Source: Candidatus Omnitrophota bacterium (lineage in GTDB: Bacteria > Hinthialibacterota > Hinthialibacteria > OLB16). From it: DNA of 64,000 bases. The position numbers were made by a program, and so were the translations under genes. Location of the stretch: positions 17,707 through 81,706 of the forward strand of contig JACKFH010000014.1 in assembly GCA_020632575.1 (NCBI GenBank), in the 5' to 3' direction. The notes below the pieces were generated by a model. It saw only the letters and a list, made by a program, of their open reading frames with translations, did not search any database and was not told the DNA's origin. This document shows, piece by piece, positions 15,828 through 25,000 of the stretch; the first letter of the stretch is position 1; the number at the start of each line of letters is the position of its first letter.

Positions 15828-16900
15828 AAAAAATATTCTCGGGGTTAGGAACCCTGTTGAAGTGGACAATAGGAGTCGTTTTCCTTCTGGTTATCGTCGC
15901 ATATCTTGCGGGAGTCTTTGAACAGAAAATCGAACCTGGACAAATTGAGCAAGGGTCGGTGGAAGAAGATGCCTGCGACCAAGTGGCCGAGCCCATGCTG
16001 GTGAGCGAGCCACGAATCGAACAGATCCCCGGAACCATCGCGGCCAAACATGAGACCACCATTTCCTCCCGCATCCTGGCCACCATCGAGCAGGTACTGG
16101 TCCGAGCGGGCGATGTGGTTGAGAGCGGATCGCCATTGGTGATTCTCGACAGCCGTGAGCTGGAAACCCGTGAACTCCAGGCCGAGGAGGCGCTGGCCGC
16201 GTCACAGGCTCAACTCAAGGAAGCGGAAACGGAATTCGCTCGATCCCAAAACCTGTTCGATCAGGGCACCATCCCAAAGAGTCGTTACGACACCGCCGAG
16301 AGCGGTTATCGGGTCGCCCAGGCGAATGTCGAAAGGGCCAAGCAGAACCTCGAAGAGGTTCGGGTTTCTCAAACCTATGCGAGGATCGAATCCCCCATTT
16401 CCGGACGTGTGATCGACCGTCTGGCGGAGCCGGGAGACACCGCAAGCCCGGGAGTTCCGCTGTTGCGGCTCTACGACCCCTCGGATCTCCGGTTGGAGGC
16501 CTATGTCCGAGAGTCGCTTGCCTCTCAGATTAATCGCGGGGAAGAAATCCAGGTCCGTGTGGAGACCCTCAACAAAACCTTTGAGGGGAAAGTCGAAGAA
16601 ATTGTTCCCCAGGCGGATCCGGGATCGAGGTCGCTCCTGGTGAAGATCGCGCTGCCCGAAACGGAGGGACTTTACCCTGGGATGTTTGGGCGCGTCCTGA
16701 TTCAAACCGGGACCGAGGAAAGACTCTATGTTCCTTCGGACGCGGTCCGGGCGGTCGGGCAACTTCGGTATGTTCAATTGATCGGCGAAGGGGGTCGTGA
16801 AAAACGATTGCTGAAGTTGGGGCAGACCGGTCCTGATGGGAAGGTCTCGGTTCTATCGGGGATCGATCCGGATGAGTCGGTCAAGATTTGTGTGAAGTGA
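15824..16900 (+). CDS. RND periplasmic adaptor (HlyD/membrane fusion protein)
   Basis: A 358-residue partner of the upstream pump. It has one N-terminal membrane anchor (about residues 12-32, WTIGVVFLLVIVAYLAGVF). A barrel-sandwich half follows (HETTISSRILATIEQVLVRA, then GDVVESGSPLVILDSRELE), then an alpha-helical hairpin (about 105-185, heptad-rich and Glu/Ala-rich), the returning lipoyl half ESPISGRVIDRLAEPGDT, and a beta-barrel domain ending in a membrane-proximal region. It links the RND permease to an outer-membrane channel. The gene order permease-then-adaptor is the reverse of acrAB. Confidence 0.92.
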   Translation: MKKIFSGLGTLLKWTIGVVFLLVIVAYLAGVFEQKIEPGQIEQGSVEEDACDQVAEPMLVSEPRIEQIPGTIAAKHETTISSRILATIEQVLVRAGDVVESGSPLVILDSRELETRELQAEEALAASQAQLKEAETEFARSQNLFDQGTIPKSRYDTAESGYRVAQANVERAKQNLEEVRVSQTYARIESPISGRVIDRLAEPGDTASPGVPLLRLYDPSDLRLEAYVRESLASQINRGEEIQVRVETLNKTFEGKVEEIVPQADPGSRSLLVKIALPETEGLYPGMFGRVLIQTGTEERLYVPSDAVRAVGQLRYVQLIGEGGREKRLLKLGQTGPDGKVSVLSGIDPDESVKICVK

Positions 16901-16911
16901 TCAGGTCTGTC

Positions 16912-17122
16912 ATTCCCGACTCCGATCGGGAATCCAGTCGGTTTCAACGGACTTCGATGTGTGTAGCGACGCGGTTTGAACCCGTCGAGGGCTTGGTCGC
17001 ACCATTCAGATTCGACGCTTCATTCAGGCCGCAATAGAACGACAAACTTTTCGGCCCCCAATCCCACCCCGCCACGGAATCAATTCCGTCGCTACGCACA
17101 TCGAAACCTGTTAAAACAGGTT
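16912..17122 (+). repeat. REP hairpin plus RE3 element with 19-bp terminal inverted repeats
   Basis: This fills the gap after the adaptor gene. ATTCCCGA/TCGGGAAT forms a hairpin at 16912-16933. TTCGATGTGTGTAGCGACG (16953-16971) is then answered by its inverted copy with one mismatch at 17087-17105. Inside or next to the right end are ACGGAAT-CA-ATTCCGT (17074-17089) and AACCTGTT-AA-AACAGGTT (17105-17122). There is no ORF; it looks like a small non-autonomous element or REP cluster. Confidence 0.75.
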
Positions 17123-17144
17123 GGGGCTTCATCAAAACGGTGGG

Positions 17145-17951
17145 TCAATCTGAAACGATTGCACTGATGAACTCAGATGGGATTCTCTCAAAAATTTTTC
17201 GTTCAGGCTCGGATAAGCGGTCGGGCGAAAACTTCTCCGGTGAATTTTTCCAACGGCTGGCCAACACATAGAACGGTTTCCCCGCTTCGCTGAGAGACTG
17301 TCCGAGTTCTCGGCTTAGTGTTTTGTTCAACACGGACCCATCCGGAAACACGGTGTCGGCGCCGATGATTCCCACGTGACATTCCTTCACAAGGAATTCC
17401 AATTTGTTGTCAGGATAAACAGTTGCCTCAATTTGTTCCGTGCGCAGATCCTTGGCGAAGCGTTTCCCTTCCCCGCCGGGTTGGGATTCCAAGACATGCA
17501 CCGCTGCGATGAGGTCGGAAACATTTAGCAAGACCTCGCGGAGAGTCGAGCTGTACGAAAGGGTGAGGACTCGGGCCGGGGCGGTGGGCTGCAAAATCGG
17601 ATAGAGATTCTGGGCAATCCGTGCAGTCGAGGTTTCAATCTCTGTTCGGAATTCTTGGAGAAGCTTCCTCGCCTCGGCGCCTTGATCCAATCCGGTCTCC
17701 AATCGATCCGCGAGCACGGAGAAACCGACCATTGAAGGGCGGTCGGTTTGTAGGGTTTTGAGGGTCGAGTCGCGTTGGCGGTCTTCAAGGCGTCCGGGAT
17801 GAGATTGGAGCCAGGAGATTGCTTCGAGCAAAAGCTCCTGCGCTCCGAGGTCGGTGTTTTGAAGGATATCGTGGAGATCGTTCATGTTCGAATGGAGGTC
17901 GAAGGCATTACTCCTTTGATCCTCGTTTGCCAACAAAGACTTCTGGGTCAT
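17145..17951 (-). CDS. Initiation factor 2B alpha/beta/delta-like protein
   Basis: A 268-residue protein of the IF-2B superfamily, which includes eIF2B subunits, methylthioribose-1-phosphate isomerase and ribose-1,5-bisphosphate isomerase. The N-terminal half is helical. The Rossmann-like half shows VLTLSYSSTLREVLL, VHVLESQPGGEGKRFAKDL and GADTVFPDGSVLNK, where the Asp is the family's conserved phosphosugar-site residue. The gene begins inside the 3' end of the upstream hydrolase gene (44-base overlap), with CGGAGA a few bases before the ATG at 17951. A sugar-phosphate isomerase role would fit the glycan-degrading neighbours but is inferred; the motif set is too short to choose among subfamilies. 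Confidence 0.72.
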   Translation of the reverse strand: MTQKSLLANEDQRSNAFDLHSNMNDLHDILQNTDLGAQELLLEAISWLQSHPGRLEDRQRDSTLKTLQTDRPSMVGFSVLADRLETGLDQGAEARKLLQEFRTEIETSTARIAQNLYPILQPTAPARVLTLSYSSTLREVLLNVSDLIAAVHVLESQPGGEGKRFAKDLRTEQIEATVYPDNKLEFLVKECHVGIIGADTVFPDGSVLNKTLSRELGQSLSEAGKPFYVLASRWKNSPEKFSPDRLSEPERKIFERIPSEFISAIVSD

Positions 17952-18903
17952 CAATCTCCGAGGCTCGGACCCAGTTCAGTTTGGCGATCTTGATTCCCTT
18001 GAGACTGTCCATTAACGCCGCGATGTAATACTGCCCTTCGTGGAGGATGATTTCGGGAGCGGCGAGATGCCACTGGCGAACCAGATATTCATCGTGGTCA
18101 ATCCCGAAATTGAGCGAGTTGGTCGAATGATAAACCCAGTTGAGGGCATTCTCGCCGTAGAATTGGTTGCGGAAATAATAGAAATGTCCGGGCTCGGGCT
18201 CGACCACATGCGGGCATTCGTTGTGGATGGGCCCCGGTCCTGGTTTGCCGCCGTACGAGACCACCGAGGAATCGCTCCAGTTCTCGAGGTCGGGGGAGGT
18301 CCGGCAAAAACCATAACCGCGCCGGAAAGGAAAGCCGGTGTAGTAGCAATGCCAGAGCCCATCGATCTGAATCAGCATCGGGTCGCGAGTGTTGGCGCCG
18401 GGCCCCTCGGAGAAGACGCCGGTCTGGCCATTGGTTTGGATGATACGTTCGAAGTTCTTCCCATCCTTGCTTTCGGCGAAGCAGATGTTTTGCCAATCGC
18501 CGTACGCCATGAGATACCGGTTCTCTAGCCGGATCACATGAGGTGCTTGGAGTCCGCCGGTCGTTTCACCGAGTTCAGGGCTGGCTTCCATCGCGATACC
18601 CATTGGGGCCCAATCAGTGTCGGTCAGGTTCTTGCCTTCCCAACGGTAAAAGAGTCGAGTGTTTCCCCCACAGCCTGTCTTGCGGATGCAGGACCAGAGT
18701 TGCCAGGTTCCATCAGCCGCTTGCCAGACTCCGAAGTCAACAGGCTGTTGTTCGGGACGTGTGTACTCTCCCAGGTCCGGGTCCCCCGCTACTTGCCACC
18801 AGTCGCCATCAATGACCGGAACGAGAATGTCGGTTTCCTCAGCGGCTACGCCATTCAGGACAAAGCAGAACCCCACGACTAAACATGACAATCGAATCGA
18901 CAT
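17908..18903 (-). CDS. Secreted GH43-like five-bladed propeller hydrolase
   Basis: A 331-residue protein with a clear signal peptide (MSIRLSCLVVGFCFVLNGVA, then AEE) and repeated blade motifs of the GH43/GH32 superfamily: FGVWQAADGTWQLWSCIR, LQAPHVIRLENRYLMAYGDW, TRDPMLIQIDGLWHCYYTG and LAAPEIILHEGQYYIAAL. The Asp in TRDPML corresponds to the conserved pKa-modulating or stabilising Asp in such enzymes. The substrate is unknown, but the neighbour is a GH117-like enzyme. It is third in a minus-strand run (methyltransferase lipoprotein, GH117-like, this gene, IF-2B-like) with 26 bases to the preceding gene. Confidence 0.8.
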   Translation of the reverse strand: MSIRLSCLVVGFCFVLNGVAAEETDILVPVIDGDWWQVAGDPDLGEYTRPEQQPVDFGVWQAADGTWQLWSCIRKTGCGGNTRLFYRWEGKNLTDTDWAPMGIAMEASPELGETTGGLQAPHVIRLENRYLMAYGDWQNICFAESKDGKNFERIIQTNGQTGVFSEGPGANTRDPMLIQIDGLWHCYYTGFPFRRGYGFCRTSPDLENWSDSSVVSYGGKPGPGPIHNECPHVVEPEPGHFYYFRNQFYGENALNWVYHSTNSLNFGIDHDEYLVRQWHLAAPEIILHEGQYYIAALMDSLKGIKIAKLNWVRASEIDDPEVFVGKRGSKE

Positions 18904-18929
18904 CTTCGGTTCTCCTGAGTCTATTTAAG

Positions 18930-19910
18930 TCAATCCTTCACAACATCAAACCGGTCGAGCGAGGGCAAGAAACCGTCCTTGCGCCAGATATGGATTCCCC
19001 ACTGAGGTTCAAATGCATCGTTCGTTTCCACAAACGAGTCCGATCGGAAAATGCCTGGGCCTTTGGGTACACGGCCGGTGAGATCATCCATTTTTTGGAA
19101 ATGAATTCCATCCTCGGCGTATTGAAGAGTGTCGCGGATCCCCTCCGGACCGACGTGGGTGATCATCGCGACCACGCCTCCATCTGAGGGCCAAACAAGG
19201 ACCTCATGCCCACCCTGAATCACCGGGTTGCCTTCATATTTTTGGTAGGGTCCCTCGGGGCTCTTGGCGATGGCCAGCCCCATTTTTGTATGGGCGGGGG
19301 TGTTGTTCCATTGCCTCCCCTTGTAGTAGAGCCAAATCTCACCCTCTCGGACGATGAGAGAGGCGTCATCCACCCGCAGGCTATCGAACTCTTTCGGGTC
19401 CTCGCTCGGCGACAAGATCGGATTGTTCTCTAACTTCTCCCAGGGGCCATCAGGGGAGGAAGAAACCGCGATTCCAATGGCCGTCTTGGTGATGTTGTCA
19501 CCCTCGTTGGAGAAGGGCTTGGGGACAGCGGTGTAAAAGAGCCAGTACTTCCCCTCGGCGATCAGAATGTTCGGGGTGAAAACGCTCTGTTCATCCCAGG
19601 ACCCTTTGGGGCCTCGTTTCAACGCCTCGCCTTGCTCGGTCCATTGATGACCATCGTTCGAGGTGGCGAACCAGATGGTGGCGTCATACCCATGAGCCAC
19701 CTTCCCTTTGCTGTACCAGACATAATCGAGGTCCCCCACGCGGATGACATCGCTTGGGTCGCGCCGCATGACTCCTTCTTCCGGCCCGATCCCGTCGGCG
19801 AGGCTGTAGCTGAAATGGATTTCGCTCCAAGCGGGGAGGCAGAGCATCAAAGACAAAACGATGAATGAGGTTGAAATGAGGTATGTGGATTTCCTCTTTT
19901 GAAGGGTCAT
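18930..19910 (-). CDS. Secreted GH117/GH43-like glycosidase
   Basis: The start is the ATG at 19910 (GGAGAAA eight bases upstream), giving 326 residues with a signal peptide (MTLQKRKSTYLISTSFIVLS to PAWS). Strong family signatures are EEGVMRRDPSDVIRVGDLDY, YDATIWFATSNDGHQWTEQG, SWDEQSVFTPNILIAEGKYW and SLRVDDASLIVREGEIWLYY, then GHEVLVWPSDGGV. This set matches GH117 alpha-1,3-neoagarooligosaccharide-hydrolase-like proteins and the related five-bladed-propeller hydrolases. The Asp in RRDPSD and the VDDAS pair are the likely catalytic-site residues. Activity on galactose- or anhydrogalactose-containing algal oligosaccharides is plausible from the family, but the substrate is not proven here. Confidence 0.82.
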   Translation of the reverse strand: MTLQKRKSTYLISTSFIVLSLMLCLPAWSEIHFSYSLADGIGPEEGVMRRDPSDVIRVGDLDYVWYSKGKVAHGYDATIWFATSNDGHQWTEQGEALKRGPKGSWDEQSVFTPNILIAEGKYWLFYTAVPKPFSNEGDNITKTAIGIAVSSSPDGPWEKLENNPILSPSEDPKEFDSLRVDDASLIVREGEIWLYYKGRQWNNTPAHTKMGLAIAKSPEGPYQKYEGNPVIQGGHEVLVWPSDGGVVAMITHVGPEGIRDTLQYAEDGIHFQKMDDLTGRVPKGPGIFRSDSFVETNDAFEPQWGIHIWRKDGFLPSLDRFDVVKD

Positions 19911-19977
19911 TAGTTTTTCTCCAATTTGGTTGGAAGAACCGATGGTAGCGGCCAAAGGAGAGTGGCTCAAGTTGGGT

Positions 19978-20817
19978 TCACTGCTTCTGGATGTCCCCTG
20001 TCATTGGGACGAAGCGAACCAATTCGAGGTTCCTCGATGTGGTGGTCCCGTCCTCCATCTTGGCGATCAGCATCAACTGTTGGGTCGCGAAGGTTTCGCC
20101 CACTGGGATGCAGAGCCGCCCGCCCGGTTTGAGTTGCTCGACCAGGGCGGGGGGGATATACGGGGCGGCGCAGGTGACGATGATGGCGTCGTAAGGGGCA
20201 TGCTCCTCCCACCCCTGGTAACCATCGCCCGCTTTCGATTGGATGACGGTGTACCCCTTTTCCTGGAATAAGTCCGCGGCTTCCTTCGCGAGTCTTTCGC
20301 TGATTTCGATTGTGAACACATGGGGGGTGAGTTCGGAGAGGACCGCGGCTTGATACCCGGACCCGGTCCCGATTTCCAAGACTTTTTCACCAGGTTCAAG
20401 GTCGAGAGCCTGAGTCATGACAGCGACGATATAGGGTTGGGAGATTGTCTGTCCGCCGCCGATGCCTAGAGGCCGGTCCTCATAAGCGCTCCCCCTTCGA
20501 AAAAGCGGGACGAACCAGTGACGCGGGACATTTCGCATGGCCTCCAGGACTCTCTGATCGTCGACCCCTCGATTTTCGATTTGGTTCTCGACCATGGACA
20601 AGCGCTCGTTGACCCTTTCCTCGGTTCGGGGGGGACTCCACGACGAGGGGGATGTTTCCTCTTTTTTGACTTCCGTGGATCTCTCCGATGTGGCTCGCTT
20701 GTCTGGCGATGATTCCCCGCTAACGCCAGCATCATTGGAGCAGGCCAACCAGGCGAGGGCGAAAAGGGTGAAAAAGGAAATCTGGAATGGATTTTTGAGG
20801 GTGTGTTTTAGATTCAT
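19978..20817 (-). CDS. pcm: Protein-L-isoaspartate O-methyltransferase, lipoprotein form
   Basis: A 279-residue protein. The N-terminus is a lipoprotein signal (ISFFTLFALAWLAC, lipobox LAWLAC) followed by a Ser/Glu-rich linker to about residue 65. The rest is a complete PCMT domain: NRGVDDQRVLEAMRNVPRHW, GGGQTISQPYIVAVMTQAL, motif I VLEIGTGSGYQAAVLSEL, then APYDAIIVTCAAPYIPPALV and LKPGGRLCIPVG. The enzyme normally repairs isoaspartyl residues in cytosolic proteins using SAM. Here it carries an export signal, so it would act in the periplasm if SAM is available. It heads the run of secreted hydrolases. Confidence 0.88.
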   Translation of the reverse strand: MNLKHTLKNPFQISFFTLFALAWLACSNDAGVSGESSPDKRATSERSTEVKKEETSPSSWSPPRTEERVNERLSMVENQIENRGVDDQRVLEAMRNVPRHWFVPLFRRGSAYEDRPLGIGGGQTISQPYIVAVMTQALDLEPGEKVLEIGTGSGYQAAVLSELTPHVFTIEISERLAKEAADLFQEKGYTVIQSKAGDGYQGWEEHAPYDAIIVTCAAPYIPPALVEQLKPGGRLCIPVGETFATQQLMLIAKMEDGTTTSRNLELVRFVPMTGDIQKQ

Positions 20818-20898
20818 CGGAATGGCCTCTGGTCCAAAATGAGATCACATTCAGCTGTCACCCCTATTTTAAAACTTTGTTCCGGATTCAGAAACCTT

Positions 20899-21774
20899 TT
20901 AGTCCGACTCGAGGTTGGATCGGAGCGAAAGATATTTGTCTAATCCCAAGAGTTCTTTCAGCTCGCCGAAACTCGAGGAAGCCAAAGCCAACTTGTCGAC
21001 CCGGCCCTCGGTCATGAATTCATTGCAAAGTTCTTTCATAGCTCTCGCGCAGACCATCAGGGACTCGATCGGACAAACCACGATCTTATAACCCATCTGG
21101 TGAAGTTCCTCCACCGACAGAATGGGGGTCACCCCGCCGGAGAGCATATTGACAAAGAGGGTGTGGTCGACCTTCTTGGCGATGAGTTCGAGTTCCTCGA
21201 TCGATTGAGGAGCCTCGATGAACGCGATGTCGGCTCCCGCGTCGCAGTAACGGTTGACTCGGTCGATCGCGTCCTCGACGCCATTCATCTGGCGAGCGTC
21301 GGTGCGGGCGAAGATGGTGAAATCCGAATCGGAGCGGGCATCGATAGCTGCCTTGAATTTCAGGACCATCTCCTCGGTTGGAATCACTTGCTTTTTCTTA
21401 AAATGACCGCAGCGTTTGGGCATGACCTGATCCTCCAGGAGAATACCCGCCGCTCCGGCGCCTTCGAACAGTTCGATGGTGTGTTGAACATTGTGGAGAT
21501 CCCCATGACCCGTGTCGCCATCTGCGATGACTGGGATTCGGACGCGCGAGGCCATGCGACGAACCGCGTCCGCCATCTCCGCGGCGGATAGGAAGTTCAA
21601 GTCTGGAAGCCCAAGCTGCGAGGCGGTCGTCCCAAAACCGCCGATGAAGACCGATTCGAAACCCATCTGTTCAACGATGAGCGCGGTGAAGACATCGTGC
21701 GCGCCAAGACTTCGAATCGGACCGGGTTGCGCCAGGAGCTCGCGAAGTTGTTTAGGACCCTTGTTGTTCGTCAT
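20899..21774 (-). CDS. Isocitrate lyase / PEP mutase family enzyme
   Basis: A 291-residue TIM-barrel enzyme. The start at 21774 has GGAGG nine bases upstream; a TTG at 21783 is a weaker alternative. Family residues are FTALIVEQMGFESVFIGGF, PVIADGDTGHGDLHNV (metal-binding Asp pair), GILLEDQVMPKRCGHF (the K-R-C-G-H signature of methylisocitrate/isocitrate lyase type members), FTIFARTDA and VDHTLFVNMLSGG. It forms or breaks C-C or C-P bonds next to a carboxylate in 2-oxo or hydroxy acids. Methylisocitrate-lyase-like, oxaloacetate decarboxylase or dimethylmalate lyase activity are all possible. No prp genes are adjacent. Confidence 0.85.
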   Translation of the reverse strand: MTNNKGPKQLRELLAQPGPIRSLGAHDVFTALIVEQMGFESVFIGGFGTTASQLGLPDLNFLSAAEMADAVRRMASRVRIPVIADGDTGHGDLHNVQHTIELFEGAGAAGILLEDQVMPKRCGHFKKKQVIPTEEMVLKFKAAIDARSDSDFTIFARTDARQMNGVEDAIDRVNRYCDAGADIAFIEAPQSIEELELIAKKVDHTLFVNMLSGGVTPILSVEELHQMGYKIVVCPIESLMVCARAMKELCNEFMTEGRVDKLALASSSFGELKELLGLDKYLSLRSNLESD

Positions 21775-21888
21775 TGAATCCAACCTCCATTCCTGAATGG
21801 AAAATTATTTTAGGCAATCTTTTAAAATAGCGCAGCCACTCTTACCTACAAGACAGTATCGGAATACGAATATTGGAACAATTCTGTC

Positions 21889-21916
21889 TTGCCCAGGCGC
21901 CGACCTAGCCTATAAT
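21889..21916 (+). promoter_or_regulatory. Sigma-70-like promoter of the giant secreted protein gene
   Basis: TTGCCC (21889-21894), a 16-base spacer and a consensus TATAAT (21911-21916) give a start near 21923 and a leader of about 78 nt. An inverted repeat, AAGACAG (21850-21856) and CTGTCTT (21884-21890), overlaps the -35 and could be an operator. A CCTTCCGGAAAGG palindrome lies next to the Shine-Dalgarno (AAAGG, about nine bases before the ATG). Confidence 0.6.
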
Positions 21917-22000
21917 GAATCACATCACTTCTGAAAAACGTGCCACATCATTTGTGGTTGTGCCAGTCAAAGACATTTTCCTTCCGGAAAGGCGTAATTT

Positions 22001-25000
22001 ATGAACCGCTTGAACTCAGCAGTAGTCCGTTTTTTCTTCCCACTTCTTCTTGCCTCCATCGGATTTATCCCCATTGAGTCCAATGCGGCAGGCGAACTTA
22101 GCGGGGTGGTTCGGAACGCGACGGGCGATCCGCTAATCGGCGCTTATGTTTATGCCCGAAATCCCATGACCTCGCAAACCTATGCCGACTACACGGATAT
22201 GTCCGGCCTTTTCGAAATCATGAACATGACTGCTGGCGAATATCGTGTCCGTGCGGATTATGTTGGATACCAGGGGGCTTACCACGATGGAAGCACTTAC
22301 GAAGAGGATGAACCGGCCACGGTCACGGTGAGTGACGGGACGACAACAAGCGGTGTTGACATCATGCTTCCCGATGGAGCGTCCATCTCCGGGAAGGTGA
22401 CGGTGCAATCGAGTGGACTGCCGGTGACAAACCAGTACATTCCAATTGACTATCGAAACTCCCCCAATATCTGGTGGAGTCCCTACTCGTACACGGACCT
22501 CATGGGAAATTACCAAATCGGGGGCCTTCCCGACCGCGATGACTACATTATCGGAGTCGCAGCAACCGGTTATATCTCGGATTATTATCCCGGTGTCATC
22601 GATTACGATGACGCGGAACCTCTTGCAATAACAGGCGGGATGGACCTGACCGGCATCGATCTCGAATTGACCGAAGGGGGCGTCTTGCGAGTCGCCGCTT
22701 ATTTGGAATCGGGATTGCCGGTGGTGCAAGTGGGGAACCCTCAGATCCTCAGCAATGTCTTTAACCGTATCGCCAAGGATGGCAGCGGGGGTCTCTGGTT
22801 CGCCACCGAGGAGGGGGTCATGTCGATCATCGGATCCGCCACCCGAGGGATTCATCCCTACAACAGTGACCTTCCCGGAGAAATCGTTCGAGATCTTTCG
22901 ATCTCGCCAACCGACACCAAGTTTTACGCAACGGATAAGGGGGTGGGACGCCAGACTGCGATGGGGTCTGTCGAGGCGTTTACCACCGCGAACTCCAATC
23001 TTCCCTACAACGATTGCACCGCGATTCAAGCCGTTTCGGATTCTTCGGTTTTTATCGCCTCTCCCACTGGCGATTTCACGGTTTGGAATGGATCGACCAC
23101 TTTCACAAACCACACCTATTCCGATCGGGGAGAGCCGTCCGCGAGCGATATCCAGTGCTTGGCCTACGACTCAACGGACGGAGAGATCCTCATTGGGACG
23201 GAATCCAACGGGATGACGATTTATAATATCGGGGGCGGCTCCTTTTCACGATTCACAACCGCGGATGGTCTCCCTCAAAATCAAGTGAACGCGATCGCGG
23301 TCACAGGTCCCGGGGTGGAATGGATTGGTACGAGTAACGGAATTTATGTCCGAGACCCGGGCGGGCCCGACACCACCTATCAAATGGCCGATGGACTTCC
23401 GGGTGACAATGTTCAAGACATCCACATTGTCAGCGCCACCCAGGTTTGGATCGCGACAACCAGCGGAATCGCCCACTACGATAACGGCTCCTTCACGACC
23501 TACACGACATCCAATTCCGGATTGGCCAGCAATAACTGCCGGTCGATCCTCGATTTCGATGGCGACATCTACATCGGATCGTCAAACGGCCTGGATATCC
23601 TCTCCAACGGAAGTTTCCAGCATTACAGTCGTCAGAACTGGTATGTAAGCGCCTCCTTGTACGATCCTTCAACGGACTATTTCGCTAGTGGAGGATCAAG
23701 CAATTCAATCGATTTCGATATTCAGGGACTCCCCACTGGCAATTACCGGGTTCAGATTTCCGCATCGGGTTATCCCTCCCAGTACTTCGACGGCGTCGCG
23801 AATCAGGAGGACGCGACCCTCATACCCGTTCAGCAAGGAATGGAAACAGCGGAGAGATATGCTTTCATCATCGAATCTTATGGAGGAATCGAGGGGACGG
23901 TCGAGGATTCGATGGGCAATCCCACAACATCCGGGACGGTTAGCTTCTATCAGCCAGGCGCGAACTCCCAGGTCGCTTCGGCCAATGTCTCAGGCGGCGT
24001 CTTTCAAACAACGAATTTAATTGAAGGCGGCTATTACGCGGTCTACACCCAATCCGGATTGCCCTCGGTCTTCTATCCAAACGCCTATGACATCGCCGAT
24101 GCTCAAATTATTCAGGTGACATCGGGGCAAACAACCTCCGGGATCGGGATCGTCCTACCCGCGGCATCCGAAAATGGAACGATTTCCGGTCGGATTCTGG
24201 ACTCGTCAGGAAATCCTTATCCCTTTGTCTCGATGAGCCTCACTGGAGTTTTTGGAACCAGCCAGAACGGATACACAACCGCCGATAAAGACGGCGCATA
24301 CACTTTCACCAATGTCACTCCGGGCGTCCACCGGATTAGCGGTTCGCCTTTCGGACTTCCCCCTCTTTACTATTCTTCGAGTTTCGACCAACAGAATTTC
24401 GATCCGGTCGGCGTGGACTCGGGGGAGGATGTGGCCGGGATCGACCTTCAGGTTCCGACTTACACCGCGGGGTCGCTATTTGGAATCATTGTCGATGGAG
24501 GAGGAAACCCGGTGAGTGGGGCGGAGGTGGGGATTTACGGCGGCTTCAACTACCCCGCCCAAACAACCGGCTCCGACGGACTCTTCTCCTTCCAAAATCT
24601 CCCGCCCTTTCCGGGTTATTCGGTCTTCGGAAGAAAAACGAATCATATTCCAGTCGAAATGGCCAATCTCGCGCTCGCCAGTGGGGACAATATCGGTCCG
24701 GTCACTCTTACCCTCGACGAATACACACCCACCTCCCTCTCAGGTCAGGTGATGGACGCGAGCGGGAACCGGATTCTTGACGCCAATCTGTATTTTTATG
24801 ACAACGATACCAATTATCAGGTCTCCGTTCGGACAGATTGGGAAGGGCGGTACATGGTCGCCGACTTCCCGCCAGGATCTGGGTCGGTCAATTGTTACGC
24901 CTCCGGATTCAGCAGCTATAACAGTGCGTTCAATCTGTCGCCGGGCTCCAATACGAAAGATATCGTTTTGGTTCAAGACACGAGCCGCGGAAACCTTTGG

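Noticed and set aside
22133..23113. Minus-strand open frame of 326 codons within the giant gene
   Set aside because: Antisense shadow of a GC-rich repetitive gene; no start context and Arg/Ile/His-biased composition.
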